DNA of 64,000 nucleotides. It comes from Silurus meridionalis. Taxonomy: Eukaryota > Chordata > Actinopteri > Siluriformes > Siluridae. Numbering within the stretch: position 1 is the stretch's first letter; each line of letters starts with the position of its first letter. Where the stretch lies: positions 181,001 through 245,000 of the forward strand of contig NC_060905.1 of NCBI RefSeq assembly GCF_014805685.1, in the 5' to 3' direction. Below, piece after piece: positions 42,216 to 54,786 of this stretch. The notes beneath the pieces are model-generated. The model did no database searches and was not told the origin of the DNA. It saw only the letters and a program-made list of their open reading frames with translations. Position numbers and translations under genes: made by a program.

Positions 42216-44518
42216 TCAGGGGCGTGGCGGATTGTAGCGTGTTAAAAGACTGGATAGATACGGAGCCAAACCATTTAGTGCTTTATAAGTGAGAAGTAAT
42301 AGTTTGTAGTCTATTCGAAACTTAACAGGAAGCCAATGTAGGGACGATAAGATCGGGGTTATGTGATCATATTTTTTTGACCTTGTAAGAACTCTGGCTG
42401 CTGCATTCTGGACTAACTGAAGCTTGTTTATTAATGAAGCAGGACATCCACCTAGTAACGCATTACAGTAGTCTATTCTGGAGGTCATAAAGCATGGACG
42501 AGCTTCTCTGCATCGGATATAGACAACATATTTCTTAGCTTAGAAATATTTCTAAGGTGAAAGAAGGCTGTTTTGTAACCTGATTGATGTGATTTTTGAA
42601 AGACAAGTCGCTGTCTAAAATAACACCCAGGTCTTTTACCGTTGAACTAGTGGTTACAGAACATCCGTCTAAATGCAGGTTGAGATGCTGGAGCGTCTGT
42701 ATACCAGTTTTGGGCGATGAGCAAAATCTCAGTCTTATCAGAATTTAAAAGTAGAAAGTTATGGGTCATCCAATCTCTTAGTTCCTTAACACACTCAGTC
42801 ATCCGGGTTAATTGAGCTGTATCGCCTGGTTTAGATGAAATATATAGCTGAGTATCATCAGCATAACAATGGAAGCTAATTCCATGCCTTCTAATAATAT
42901 TTCCTAACGGAAGCATGTATATTGTGAAGAGCAGGGTCCTAGAACTGAACCTTGCGGCACGCCATAATTTACTTGCATTAGCCTGGATAGCTCTCCATTC
43001 AAATCTACGAAATGGTAACGATCGGACAGGTAGGATTTAAACCAGCTTAATGCCTGTCCCTGAATGCCGATGTAATTTTGTAAGCGATCTAGGAGGAGAT
43101 CATGGTCTATAGTGTCGAATGCAGCACTAAGATCTAGTAAAACCAACAGCGAGATGAAGCCTTGGTCTGAAGCTAAAAACAGGTCATTAGTTATTTTAAC
43201 TAGAGCAGTTTCTGTGCTATGATGGGGCCTAAAACCTGACTGAAATTCTTCAAAGATATTGTTCTCTTGCAGGTAGGAACATAACTGTGCAGCGACAATC
43301 TTTTCTAAAATCTTAGACATAAATGGGAGATTTGAAATTGGTCTGTAATTTGATAACGTGTTTGGATCCAGATTAGGTTTTTAATGAGGGGCTTAATAAC
43401 TGCTAACTTGAGGGATTTAGGGACGTGACCTAAAGATAGTGAGGAGTTAATAATATTTAGAAGAGGCTCACCAGTTGTATATAACACTTCCTTCAGTAAT
43501 TTAGTAGGAATTGGATCTAACTGACATGTTGTCGATTTAGCTTTGGCAATAACATTATACAGCTCTTCCTGTCCTATACATGTAAAACAGTGGAGTTGTG
43601 GAGTTGAAGGTAACACTGTCTCAGGAGATGCTGTAAGAGGTTGAACTGCCACAATTGTTTTTCTAATGTTATCTATTTTTCAGTGAAGAAAATCATAAAG
43701 TCCTCACTACTAAACTGTGATGGAACACAATTTTCAGAGCCCTGATTTGTAGTTAGTTTAGCTACTGTACTGAAAAGGAACCTGGGATTGTTTTTGTTGT
43801 TTTCTATAAGTTTGCTCAGGTGTTCAGCTCTAGCAGCTTTTAGCGCCCGTCTGTAGCTGAGCATACTGTCTTTATACGCGATTCTAAATACCTCCAATTT
43901 AGTTTTCCTCCATTTTCTCTCCAGATTACGTGCTGTTCTCTTGAGGGCATGTGTGACTATTATACCAAGATGCAGGTGCTTGGTCTCTAACCTTTTTAAC
44001 CGGATGGGGCAACGGTGTCTAATGTGCTAGTGAGGATAAGGTCTATGTTCTTAGTTATCTCATCAAGATTAATAGTAGTTATGGGTTTAGTGAAATTGAG
44101 ATAAATCAGGCAGGTTATTTACGAATCTGTCCTTAGTGGTTGGAACAATAGTCCTACCAGGTCGATAACGTGGTGCAACACGGCTAATCTGCTCTACCGG
44201 TAGTGTGTACAGTATGAGGTAATGGTCTGTGATGTCATCACTCTGAGGTAAAATATCTATATCAGTGACGTCTGCTCCGTGTGATATTATTAAGTCTAGT
44301 GTGTGGTTAAAGCGATGAGTTGGTCTGGTGACGTTTTGTTTAACCCCAAAAGAGTTTAATAAGTCAACAAATGATAATCCTAGAGCATCGTTTACATCAT
44401 CTACATGAATATTAAAATCTCCTACAAGCAGCACTTTATCAAAATTGATCAAGAGATCTGATAGAAAACAAGCAAACTCTTGAAGAAAATCAGCGTAGGG
44501 TCCTGGGGGTCTGTACAC
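42216..44518 (-). pseudogene. L2-H ORF2: endonuclease + reverse transcriptase
   Basis: In transcript order: endonuclease VTVYRPPGPYADFLQEFA (~44518) and VLLVGDFNIHVDD, LDLIISHG, ITDHYLILYTLP (44087-44440); linker AYKDSMLSYRRALKAARAEH (~43880); [38 protein letters not shown] (43652-43305); [40 protein letters not shown] and VPQGSVLGP (43320-42904), which has the first catalytic Asp; [20 protein letters not shown] with YADD (42916-42647); C-terminus [34 protein letters not shown]. The endonuclease N-terminus (44520-44900) is broken. Confidence 0.85.
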
Positions 44519-45037
44519 GGTGACCAGAGCGAGTTTACTATGTATGTCCGAAAGTACAACTTTAGAACGAGCACTTCAAATGATTTAAAGCTGAATCCTA
44601 ACATCTGACTAACATTAAGAGAAGCAGTATAAATGGTTCCTACACCCCCACGACCAGTCTGACGGGCTCATGCTTATAAACATATCCTGACGGTGTCGAC
44701 TCGTTTAGACCCATATAATCACCTGGTTTAATCCAGGTCTCAGTGAGACAGAGTGCATCGAGATTATTCTCTGTGATCATCTCATTTATAATCAGTGCTT
44801 TGGGTGCAAGTGATCTAATGTTTAAAAGACCAAACTTTAAAACTTTTTGGTGTTTGTTTATCTGGCATTTTCAGTTTTAACTTCAATGAGATTGTTTCTG
44901 GATCTTGTGTATTTACTTCTTGGTTTTGCTACGAGGATAGATACGGTTTCTATAAACTGGGCTGTGTGTGAACTTGTAACTATTTGGTCTGTTGTATGCG
45001 TGTTCTCATTGTCGAAGATTTCCTGATGTCTTACCAG

Positions 45038-45913
45038 TCAGATGGTGTGAAGTATCCTAGAGATGTTATCTGATAGCACTGCTGCTCCAACTCTGCTGGG
45101 GTGCAGGCCATCAGGGCGGAAGAACCTAGGACGCTCCCAGAAACAGTTCCAGTTATTAACAAAGAGAAGTTTATGTTCTCGACACCATGACTGTAACCAT
45201 TCATTTAGAGCTAAAAGTCTACTAAACTTCTCAGCCCCTCGCTGGTAAGTGGGAAGAGGTCCTGACACTATGATCCTCGTTGTGGGTGATGTGCTGTACC
45301 GTCTCCACCAGGATCCTGAAATCCCTCTTTAATACCTCCGTTTGTCTCAGCCTGGTGTCGTTCGTTCCGGCATGAAGAACAACCGCTCAAGTTCTCCTTC
45401 AGGACCGCGGGTACCTGCGCAGCGACATCAAGAACACGAGCACCAGGAAAACAGCGAGTGTGCACCTTACCTTTAGCTCCGTAGCGGACATGCGGACGAT
45501 GGAATCTCCGAGAATCACAGTGTCGCGTTCCGTCTCGCGGAGAGGCGGCGGTTCTCGGTCGAGATCTCGAAGGCCTGTAGTGGTGGCGGGGAGACGTCCT
45601 CGACCGGGCTTTGCTTGTCTCTTCCGCTGCTGCCGCATCCAGGGTCCATGTTGCACCTTTGCCGGAGTTGTAGGTGCGCTGGGTCTGGGCAGAGAAACAC
45701 GGAGTTGAGGTGCTGGGGCGTTAGGTTCAACCCGGAATTTACCTGGGGCAGTGCGCGTCCGCCGGGATGTTTCAGCGCCGCTTTCGCTCTCGCAGCCGGG
45801 CATGCTTTTCATGCAGCTCGAATCTGTTTCTCCAAAACCTCCATCTCCAACGCCACCGTTTGCAAATCGAACGAGTCCTCACCTGTGCTCAAAGTCAGAC
45901 ACACAGCCGGCAT
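45038..45913 (-). pseudogene. L2-H ORF1 with SGNH esterase-like domain
   Basis: Frames from MPAVCLTLSTGEDSFDLQTV (45913), with a short heptad-like LEMEVLEKQI, through a proline-rich part (45812-45500), then TVILGDSIVR (block I, the G-D-S with the nucleophile Ser, ~45510), and, after frameshifts near 45400 and 45268, FFRPDGLHPSRVGAAVLS (~45120), the D-x-x-H motif with catalytic Asp and His. CR1/L2 LINEs are known to carry an esterase of this type in ORF1. Frameshifts make it non-coding now. Confidence 0.75.
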
Positions 45914-46100
45914 AGTGCTTATAATCACGAACAGATTTCGGATACACAAATAAGATAAAGTGAGAGAAGATATAGTGGTAGTCGAGTTTAACTGACTACA
46001 GGCACAAGTCAGGAAGACAAACAATTTAGGATTATTAAAAGAAAAACACAAACAAACGAATATAAACACGAATACAAACACGGAACTCGCGGCAAACAAG

Positions 46101-46196
46101 TCAAACACAGGAAGCTACGATGTGTGGGGAACTCACCATTTACATCAACAAACTGATGGCGACCAGTCAAATAAGATGAGAAGAAGGCTGTTTTTA
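46101..46196 (-). mobile_element. Short L2-like RT fragment
   Basis: Encodes FFSSYLTGRHQFVDVNGEFP on the minus strand, the L2/CR1 RT segment that precedes the PQGS block. It is only about 25 codons and wedged between L2-H and LINE C. Confidence 0.6.
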
Positions 46197-46231
46197 TTAA
46201 CAACGTTCTACAGTCCAGCAAGCAGGAGAAT

Positions 46232-47996
46232 ATGAAGAGAACATTTCCCAACCAGACGCCGTGGGTGGATAAAACCATCTGCGACGCTCTGAGATCCCGC
46301 TCCGCTGCCTACAACACGGGGCTCGCCACCGGGGACATGGATGAATACAAGGCTGCGTCTTACAGTGTTTGCAGAGCAGTGAAGGATGCAAAGCGGCGCT
46401 ACGGGAGGAAACTAGAGTCACAGTTCCAACAAGGTGGCTCCAGGAGCCTGTGGCAGGGACTAAGGACAATAACGAACTATAAAACACCATCTTCCAGAAT
46501 GGTGAATGCGGACGCTTCTCTGGCAGATGAGCTAAACACCTTTTACGCTCGTTTCGAGGCTGCAGCTAACCACGCTAGCGGCGCTAGTGGCACAACCAGC
46601 ATGCACGCTGAGAGAGCCAGAGAGGTAAACACATTCACCATCTCGGAGCATGATGTGAGGAGGGCATTCAAGAGAGTGAATACCAGGAAGGCAGCAGGTA
46701 CAGATGGAATCACAGGTCGGGTTCTGAAAGCCTGCGCTGACCAGCTAGCACCGGTGTTCACTGAGATATTCAACCTCTCTCTGGAACAGTCTGTTGTCCA
46801 GTCATGCTTCAAACAGTCCACCATTGTCCCTGTCCCGAAGAAACCCCACCCCGCCTGCCTCAATGACTACCGCCCTGTAGCCCTGACCTCAGTAGTGATG
46901 AAGTGCTTTGAGAGACTGGTCAGAGACTTCATCACTGCCTCACTACCGGACACACTGGACCCACTACAGTTTGCGTACCATCAGAACCGTTCGACTGAGG
47001 ACGCAATTGCACATCTTCTCCACACTACAATCAGCCACCTGGACCAAAGAAACGGGAATTACACAAAGATGTTGTTCGTGGACTACAGTTCAGCGTTTAA
47101 CACCATAATTCCCTCCACACTCACCTCTAAGTTGGAGGTCCTGGGACTCAGTCTGCCGCTGTGTCAATGGATCTCAAACTTCCTGACGGACAGACCACAA
47201 GCTGCACGGGTGGGAAAACACACCTCATCCACCCTCACCCTCAGCACTGGAGTTTCCCAGGGTTGTGTTCTGAGCCCCCTGCTGTACTCACTGTACACAT
47301 ATGACTGTGTGGCCACTTCCAACTCCACAACCATCATCAAGTTTGCTGACGACACTGTTGTGGTGGGCTGGATCTGCAACAACGACGAGACGGCCTACCT
47401 ACAGGAGGTTAAAACCTGGACAGATGGTGCCAGGAGAACAACCTTCTCCTGAACGTCAGCAAGACTAAGGAGTTGATCGTGGACTTCAGCACGAAGCAGG
47501 AGCGGTCATACCAACCGGTCATACCAACATCTGCGGGACTCCAGTGGAAAGAGTGGACAGTTTCCGGTACCTGGGTGTTCACATCACACAGGACCTGTCT
47601 TGGCCCTGTCACATCAACACCCTGGTGAAGAAGGCCCGGCAGCGTCTGTACCATCTGAGACGCTTAAGGGACTTTAAACTACCCTCTCAGGTGCTTAAGA
47701 CTTTTTACACTTGCACCATTGAGAGTGTTCTGACGGGTAGCATCACTTCCTGGTTTGGGAACAGCACCATGCAGGACAGACGAGCCCTCCAGAGGGTGGT
47801 GCGTTCAGCTGAACGTACCATCCACACCGAGCTCCCTGACCTAAAGGACATCTACAGCATGCGGTGCAGGACCAGAGCCAGGAAGATTGTGAAGGACCTC
47901 AGCCATCCCAACAATGGACTCTTTTCTCTGTTGCGTTGGGAACGCTTCCGCTCCCTGAAGGCGAACACAGAGAATGAGGAGGAGCTTCTTCCATGA
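46232..47996 (+). pseudogene. LINE C reverse transcriptase, copy 2
   Basis: A 406-codon frame (46232-47452) reads [84 protein letters not shown] (first catalytic Asp), [14 protein letters not shown] and [10 protein letters not shown] (both catalytic Asp). One frameshift at about 47440 precedes the thumb frame 47544-47996 (VDSFRYLGVHITQDLSWPCH, CTIESVLTGSITSWFGNST). One further frameshift near 47980. Only the QNRS change to HQNRS and PQG to SQG differ in key places from copy 3. Confidence 0.85.
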
Positions 47997-48334
47997 GCCA
48001 TTCGGAGTTTAAACCAGTAAACACCCAGGATCTAAAAACTGGCCCACTCTCTCCATCATCACCCTTTTCCCTGCACAATCACACTTTTCGTGCTACGGCA
48101 CATTATACACTGGACTTGCACAGCACAGTGCACTTTACGTTTCATATTTTCTTCTTCATATTTATTTCATATTTTTTTATATTCTTATTTTCATACCACA
48201 CCATTCCGCACAAGGACACTTTACACCACACCTTACTGCACACGTACACTCATGGACAATCAAAAACCATGCCTAACTTGTTTACTGTTGTTTACTGTTT
48301 AACTGCACACTGCCATAAACATTTTCTGTGTATA

Positions 48335-48336
<2 letters not shown>

Positions 48337-48400
<64 letters not shown>
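48337..48400. repeat. (AT)n microsatellite
   Basis: About 32 TA units in the LINE C 3' UTR. In copy 3 the same place holds shorter TA runs plus a 14-bp repeat. Confidence 0.9.
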
Positions 48401-48405
<5 letters not shown>

Positions 48406-48604
48406 CTTTATTTATCAGCCTTCTTTTTCTTATTATATTTTTCTTTTAAATTTTGTTATTATATTTATATATTTATTCTCCTTTTTACCCTATTTTATTC
48501 CCTCATGCCGGACTGTCGTTAAAAGCATTTTACTGCATGTCGTACCTTGTATGTATGTGTATGTGACAAATAAAATTTAATTTGATTTCATTTCATTTCA
48601 TTTC

Positions 48605-49214
48605 ATTCCACCACCTCGGTGCCAGAACAGAGAAGAGCCTTGAAGTGTACTTACCTCTCATTCTGAGAGAAGGAGGTACCAGTCGAGCATTGCTGAAGGA
48701 TCTTAGACAGCGTGGTGCAGTGCGAGATGTGATTCGGTCATTGATGTAAGATGGTGCTGGTCCATTTTTGGCCTTGTAGGCCAAAGCATCAGTGTTTTGA
48801 ATCTGATACGTGCAGCTACTGGAAGCCAGTGAAGGGAGCACAGCAGTGGGGTGGTGTGGGAGATCTTGGGCTGATTGAACACAAGTCATGCAGCTGTGTT
48901 TTGGATCATTTGCAGTGGACGAATAGTGTTCAGGGGAAGACCTTCCAGCAGAGAGCTGCAGTAGTACAGTCTCGAAATCACAAGAGACTGAACAAGCACC
49001 TGGGCAGCCTGTGTGGACAGAAATGGTCGAATCCTTCGGATGTTATAGAGAAGAAATTGACAAGAACAAGCAACATTAGCGACATGTGGGAAGAAGGAGA
49101 GTTCATTGTCCATAGTTACCCCAAGGTTACGAGCAGTGGCTGAAGGGGAGAGCAGAGAGTCATGAAATGTTATTTGGAGATCTTGATCTGGAGATGAATC
49201 ACCTGGGACCACAA
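48605..49214 (-). mobile_element. L2-S LINE fragment
   Basis: Matches 32183-32785 of the L2-S copy. Coding remnants read ARLVFNQPKISHT-like text, LRMRGKYTSRLFSVLAPRWW (48600-48700) and QVLVQSLVISRLYYCSSLLE (49040-48950). The 3' tail is cut by LINE C. Confidence 0.8.
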
Positions 49215-49319
49215 CGTTTGAGTACATGGTAATGAAGTTTGATACCAAACATCCCATTGTACTTATATTCATTTGTTGGATGAGTTTGCCCTAACTAAGA
49301 TTAGGTCTGTCCCTATGTC

Positions 49320-51284
49320 CCATTCCTCCCCGTGGTTCACTGCAGAGCTTCGAGGTTTGAAGGTAAAATGTAGACAACATGAACGTCTCTTCAGGAAAAC
49401 TGTTTCAACTGGCCATTTTCTTATATATGCTGAATGCCTTTAGCAATGCAAACTGGCTTTAAATACAGCCCGCTCTTCCCATATCCCCAGCATCATTAAC
49501 AAAGCAAGCAATAGGCCCAAAATGTTATTTAGCACAATTAATAAACTTCCTCAAGCACCAAAGCACAGCCTTAGTGACTCTGAATCCATGGTTATGTGCT
49601 GCTCTTTCCTGAACCATTTCCAGGGTGAGCTAGATACGCTGTATATGACATTTGGTGAGGAACCAACTACCGATGTGCATATGAAATCTTAATCTAATAA
49701 TTCTATGACAAGCCTAGCCTTAACCAATTCCTCATTAATCACTGAGTTAATACAGAAATCTAACTCCTCATCATGCAATCTTGATCCTGCACCTACTTTC
49801 CTGCTAAAAGACTGTACATCGGCGATTTCTGCCCCCATCTCCCACATTATTAATATGTCATTTATCTCCTCTACTGTACCTGTGCCACTTAAGACTGCTG
49901 CTGTTACTCCCATACTCAAAAAGACTAATCTGGACCCGCAGACTTATCCAACTACCGCCCTATTTTCAACCGCCATTTGTATCGAAGATCATGGAAAAGG
50001 CTGTGGCCTCTCAGCTGCAGTCATTCCTAGCTGATAACAACCTCTTCGATTTTTTTCAATCTGGCTTCCGCCAACAGCATAGCACGGAGACCGCGCTATT
50101 AAAGGTTGCTAATGATCTTTTACTCATTGGAGACTCAGGTAGTCTCACTATACCTCTGTTATTAGACCTCAGCTTTGCCTTTAATACTGTCTGTCATAAG
50201 ATTTTACTTTTCCGCTTAGCGTAAATTTGGCATATCAGGCTCTGCACTATCCTGGTTTTCCTCTTATCTCACGGGCAGGCAATATCACATCTCCATACAC
50301 AATTCCAAATCTCCTACTGTCTTACTTAAACAGGGTGTCCCACAGGGCTCTGTTCTTGGCCCACTACTATTCATTCTGTACAATCAGCCGCTTGGCAACA
50401 TCATTCGTTGACATGGTTTTAGTTATCATTGTTATGCTGATGATGTTCAGTTATATACTGCTTGTCAACCAGATTGTGTTAATGTAAAATCCTCACTCTC
50501 CTCTTGTGTTAGCGAGTTAAAACTATGGCTACACTTAAATTTTCTTAGCCTGAATCTGGGTAAAATGAGATTCTGATAACTTGTTCCCCATCTCTAATAA
50601 AAAACAAATCTGTGGACTTTAGTCTTGATCTGGATGCTACTACGATTTTCCACTCAGCTATTGTTAGAAACATAGGTATCATATTCAACCCCTCACTATC
50701 CTTTGATGCCCATATTCGCAGCCTCTCCAAACGCCTTTTTTTTCATCTGCAATGCATTGTCAAAATACGACCTTTTATCTGCAGAAATGATGCAGAAACA
50801 TTAGTGCATGCTCTGATTACGTCCCGTTTCGAATAATGCAAATCACTCTTCTCTGGTCTATCAGCTCACTCAATCTCACGTTTACAGTACATACAAAACT
50901 CGGCTGCCAGAATGTTCACCTCCAATAAAAAATCTGCCCACATTACCCCTATATTATTTGATCTTCACTGGCTGCCAGTTTCATCTCGCATAAAATATAA
51001 ACTCATACTGCTCAGTTATAAGGCACTAAATGTCCCCCCATCTTTCCGATCTTCTCTCATCCTATGTTCCTTCAAGATCACTCCGATCTTCAAATCCTGA
51101 ACTTCTATGTGTTCCTAGATACCGTCTATCCTCTGTGGGTGGCAAACCCTTTTCTGTCATTGCTCCAGCACTATGTAACTCCCTACCCATTGCACTCAGA
51201 ACCATCACCACTTTGACTGAATTCAAATCAAGGCTTAAGACTCACCTTTTCAACCTCCACTATCAGTCAATGCATATGTGTTAG
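49320..51284 (+). pseudogene. L2-like reverse transcriptase, plus strand
   Basis: Linker: HSSPWFTAELRGLKVKCRQH. RT: SSSCNLDPAPTFLLKDCTSA, STVPVPLKTAAVTPILKKTN (49705-49920); FQSGFRQQHSTETALLKVAN and LLLDLSFAFNTV (50060-50190), where the first catalytic Asp is kept; [10 protein letters not shown] (about 50334-50360 in another frame); HCYADDVQLY (~50430) with YADD, now frameshifted; then VRNIGIIFNPSLSFDAHIRS, LHWLPVSSRIKYKLILLSYK and the C-terminal RTITTLTEFKSRLKTHLFNL. Many stops. Confidence 0.8.
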
Positions 51285-51530
51285 GAGTCCTTAATTTTTC
51301 TGAAATCTGTTTTATGTATTGTGTACTATGTAGAGTTCTATCTCTTGTACTGTATGTTTTTGTGTTTGTGTTGTCTTCTGTTATTATCTCATGCAGCTGC
51401 ATGTGATCCTTCGTTCTGTGCAAATGTCCGAAGAATATGTATATGAATGTTCACTATATTTCATCTGTCTTGAAATAATGTACTCTGTAAAGCATCCTTG
51501 AGCTTGGGAAAGGCGCTATATAAATTAAAC

Positions 51531-51531
51531 A

Positions 51532-51563
<32 letters not shown>
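51531..51563. repeat. (ATT)n tail of the L2-like LINE
   Basis: Eleven ATT units after the conserved L2 end 'ggcgctatataaattaaaca'. Confidence 0.85.
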
Positions 51564-51568
<5 letters not shown>

Positions 51569-52170
51569 TTAACTAGCGCCGTCTCTGTGCTATGATGAGG
51601 CCGAAATCCTGACTGATACATTTCATAAATGTTCTTCCTCAGTAGATGTGAGCAGAACTGCTGTGCTACAACCTTTTCTAGAATCTTGGAGATAAAGAGG
51701 AGGTTTGATATTGGACTGTAGTTGGACAGCTGACAGGGTGAAGGTCAGGTTTCTTAATTAGAGGGTTGATACTGCAGTTTGAAGGATTTAGGTACAAAAC
51801 CAGTGCTAATGGAAGAGTTTATTATTTTAAAACAGGTTCAATTCCCTCTGGAATGATCTGTTTGAGGAAACTTGTAGGTGAGGGATGGAGAATGCAGGTT
51901 GATGGTTTTGATGAGGAGATTAATGAAATTAGGTCATTCTCATGAATAGGAGTGAAGCTTTGTAGTTGATGGTCTGCTATAATTACACTGCTGTCTACAG
52001 GGTTATTTATAAAATAATTTGGATTTATATTAACCGTCTGAATTTCTTGCCTGATGTTTTTAACTTTATTATTAAAAAGTTGATGAAATCATTACTACCT
52101 ATTGATGGTGTGCATGTGAGTGCAGTGCTTTTATTCCCTGTTCATTTTGCTGCAGTACAGAATAAAAATC
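51564..52170 (-). mobile_element. L2-D LINE fragment, RT part
   Basis: Minus-strand RT remnant. The part 51862-52040 matches 7896-8070. Text such as EEEHLLRKNIYEMYQSGFRP and [12 protein letters not shown] sequence near 51570-51640 is recognisable in broken frames. LINE C copy 3 begins at 52172. The EN and ORF1 of the same family lie at 56720-58530, beyond three insertions. Confidence 0.65.
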
Positions 52171-52425
52171 TCAAATCAAATCAAATCAAATTTTATTTGT
52201 CACATACACATACATACAGGGTACGTCATGCAGTGAAATGCTTTTGACGACGGTCCGGCATGAGGGAATAAAATAGGATAAAAAGGAGAATAAAAATATA
52301 AATATAATAACAAAATTTAAAGAAAAATATAATAAGAAAAGAAGGCAGATAAATAAAGATATAAAGATATATATATATATATATGTATATATATACATAT
52401 ATATATATATACACATACACTGAGA

Positions 52426-52510
52426 ATGTACACAGAAAAATGTACACAGAAAAATGTACACAGAAAAATGTACACAGAAAAATGTACACAGAAAAATGTA
52501 CACAGAAAAT
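52426..52510. repeat. 14-bp tandem repeat (GTACACAGAAAAAT), six units
   Basis: Perfect units in the 3' UTR of LINE C copy 3. Copy 2 has one unit-like stretch ('acattttctgtgtatatgca') there, so the expansion is private to this copy. Confidence 0.85.
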
Positions 52511-52776
52511 GTTTATGGCTTAGGCATGGTTTTGATTGTCCATGAGTGTCCGTGTGCAGTAAGGTGTGGTGTAAAGTGTCCTTGTGCGGGAGGTGTGGTA
52601 TAAAAAAAGAATATAAAAAAATATGAAATAAATAAATATGAAAAAGAAAATATGAAAATGAAATGGAATGTAAAGTGCACTGTGCTGTGCAAGTCCAGTG
52701 TATAATGTGCCGTAGCACGAAAAGTGTGATTGTGCAGGGGAAAAAAAGGGTGATGATGGAGAGAGTGGGCCAGTTT

Positions 52777-54638
52777 TTAGATCCTGGGTGTTTCCTGGTT
52801 TAAACTCCGAATGGCCTGCGGGAAGAAGCTCCTCCTCATTCTCTCTGTGTTCACCTTCAGGGAGCGGAAGCGTTTCCCCGAACGCAACAGAGAAAAGAGT
52901 CCATTGTTGGGATGGCTGAGGTCCTTCACAATTTTCCTGGCTCTGGTCCTGCACCGTGCTGTAGATGTCCTGCAGGTCAGGAGCTCGGTGTGGATGGTAC
53001 GTTCAGCTGAACGCACCACCCTCTGGAGGGCTCGTCTGTCCTGCATGGTGCTGTTCCCGAACCAGGAAGTGATGCTACCCGTCAGAACGCTCTCGATGGT
53101 GCAGGTGTAAAAATCTTAAGCACCTGAGAGGGTAGTTTAAAGTCCCTTAAGCGTCTCAGATGGTACAGACGCTGCCGGGCCTTCTTCACCAGGGTGTTGA
53201 TGTGACAGGACCAAGACAGGTCCTGTGTGATGTGAACACCCAGGTACCGGAAACTGTCCACTCTTTCCACTGGAGTCCGCAGATGTTTAGCGGTTGGTAT
53301 GACCGCTCCTGCTTCATGCTGAAGTCCACGATCAACTCCTTAGTCTTGCTGACGTTCAGGAGAAGGTTGTTCTCCTGGCACCATCTCTCCAGGTTTTAAC
53401 CTCCTGTAGGTAGGCCGTCTCGTCGTTGTTGGAGATCAGGCCCACCACAACGGTGTCGTCAGCAAACTTGATGATGGTTGTGGAGTTGGAAGTGGCCACA
53501 CAGTCATGTGTGTACAGTGAGTACAGCAGGGGGCTCAGAACACAACCCTGGGGAGCTCCAGTGCTGAGGGTGAGGGTGGATGAGGTGTGTTTTCCCACCC
53601 GTACAGCTTGTGGTCTGTCCGTCAGGAAGTTTGAGATCCATTGACACAGCGGCAGGCTGAGTCCCAGGACCTCCAACTTAGAGGTGAGTGTGGAGGAATT
53701 ATGGTGTTGAACACTGAACTGTAGTCCACGAACAACATCTTTGTGTAATTCCCGTTTCTTTGGTCCAGGTGGCTGATTGTAGTGTGGAGAAGATGTGCAA
53801 TTGCGTCCTCAGTCGAACGGTTCTGACGGTACGCAAACTGTAGTGGGTCCAGTGTGTCTGGTAGTGATGCAGTGATGAAGTCTCTGACCAGTCTCTCAAA
53901 GCACTTCATCACTACTGAGGTCAGAGCTACAGGGCGGTAGTCATTGAGGCAGGCGGGCTGGGGTTTCTTCGGGACAGGGACAATAGTGGACTGTTTGAAG
54001 CATGAGGGGACAACAGACTGTTCCAGAGAGAGGTTGAATATCTCAGTGAACACCGGTGCTAGCTGGTCAGCGCAGGCTTTCAGAACCCGACCTGTGATTC
54101 CATCTGGTCCTGCTGCCTTCCTGGTATTCACTCTCTTGAATGCCCTCCTCACGTCATGCTCCGAGATGGTGAATGTGTTTACCTCTCCGGCTCTCTCGGC
54201 GTGCACGCTGGTTGTGCCGCTAGCGCCGCTAGCGTGGTTAGCTGCAGCCTCGAAACGAGCGTAGAAGGTGTTTAGCTCATCTGCCAGAGAAGCGTCCGCA
54301 TTCACCATTCTGGAAGATGGTGTTTTATAGTCTGTTATTGTCCTTAGTCCCTGCCACAGGCTTCTAGAGCCACCTTGTTGGAACTGTGACTCTAGTTTCC
54401 TCCCGTAGCGCCGCTTTGCATCCTTTACCGCTCTGCGAACACTGTAAGATGCAGCCTTGTATTCATCCATGTCTCCGGTGGCGAGCCCCGTGTTGTAGGC
54501 AGCGGAGCGGGATCTCAGAGCGTCGCGGATGGTTTTATCCACCCACGGCTTCTGGTTGGGAAACGTTCTGATAGTGGTTTTTTGCACCGTATCATCCGTT
54601 AGTTTCCCGATGAATCCCACAACCGCTTCCGTAAACAT
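52777..54638 (-). pseudogene. LINE C reverse transcriptase, copy 3
   Basis: The frame 54638-53622 starts MFTEAVVGFIGKLTDDTVQK and covers [65 protein letters not shown] and [12 protein letters not shown] frameshift follows; 53676-53356 holds [32 protein letters not shown] and [10 protein letters not shown]. Thumb frames are 53270-53082 and 53046-52777. Three or four small indels in all; catalytic residues are intact. Confidence 0.85.
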
Positions 54639-54786
54639 GTTGGCGTCATCAGAGCTGCGCCAAACATGTCCCAGTCTGCGTCATCCAAAGCGTCCTGCAG
54701 AGCGGCCACCGATTGGTCAGTCCAGCGACCTCCTCTGAACCGGAGATTCCTGTTTCAGCCTTTGTTTGTAAACAGGCATGAGGAAG

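Larger units (their letters stand above)
41309..46100 (-). mobile_element. L2-H LINE, nearly full length (4.8 kb), two ORFs
   Basis: The longest L2-like copy. Its 3' end has four TCAAG units (41309-41328) and 'gtttatttgtatagcgcttt'. ORF2 (RT and endonuclease) covers 42216-44600 and ORF1 covers 45038-45913. The 5' UTR lies at 45914-46100. Both ORFs carry several frameshifts. Confidence 0.8.
46197..48600 (+). mobile_element. LINE C copy 2 (Rex1-like), 5' truncated
   Basis: Lacks the endonuclease. It has the linker, the complete RT and thumb, a 3' UTR with an (AT)n tract at 48337-48400, and the tail 'gtgacaaataaaatttaatt' with TTTCA repeats. It lies head-on to copy 3 at 52172-54785. Confidence 0.85.
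49215..51563 (+). mobile_element. L2-like LINE (plus strand), 5' truncated
   Basis: A different L2 family. It starts in the EN-RT linker and ends 'gagcttgggaaaggcgctat' followed by 'ataaatt' and an (ATT)n tail. The RT is in several frames. Confidence 0.8.
52172..54785 (-). mobile_element. LINE C copy 3 (Rex1-like), 5' truncated
   Basis: In inverted orientation to copy 2, 3.57 kb away. The tail 'caaattttatttgtcacata' starts at 52186. The 3' UTR has TA runs (52368-52412) and a 14-bp repeat. The copy extends 180 bp further 5' than copy 2, into the end of the endonuclease. Confidence 0.85.

Noticed and set aside
47993..48580. 195-codon frame with Tyr-Ile repeats
   Set aside because: It is LINE C 3' UTR and an (AT)n tract; the mirror frames at 52186-52718 have the same origin.
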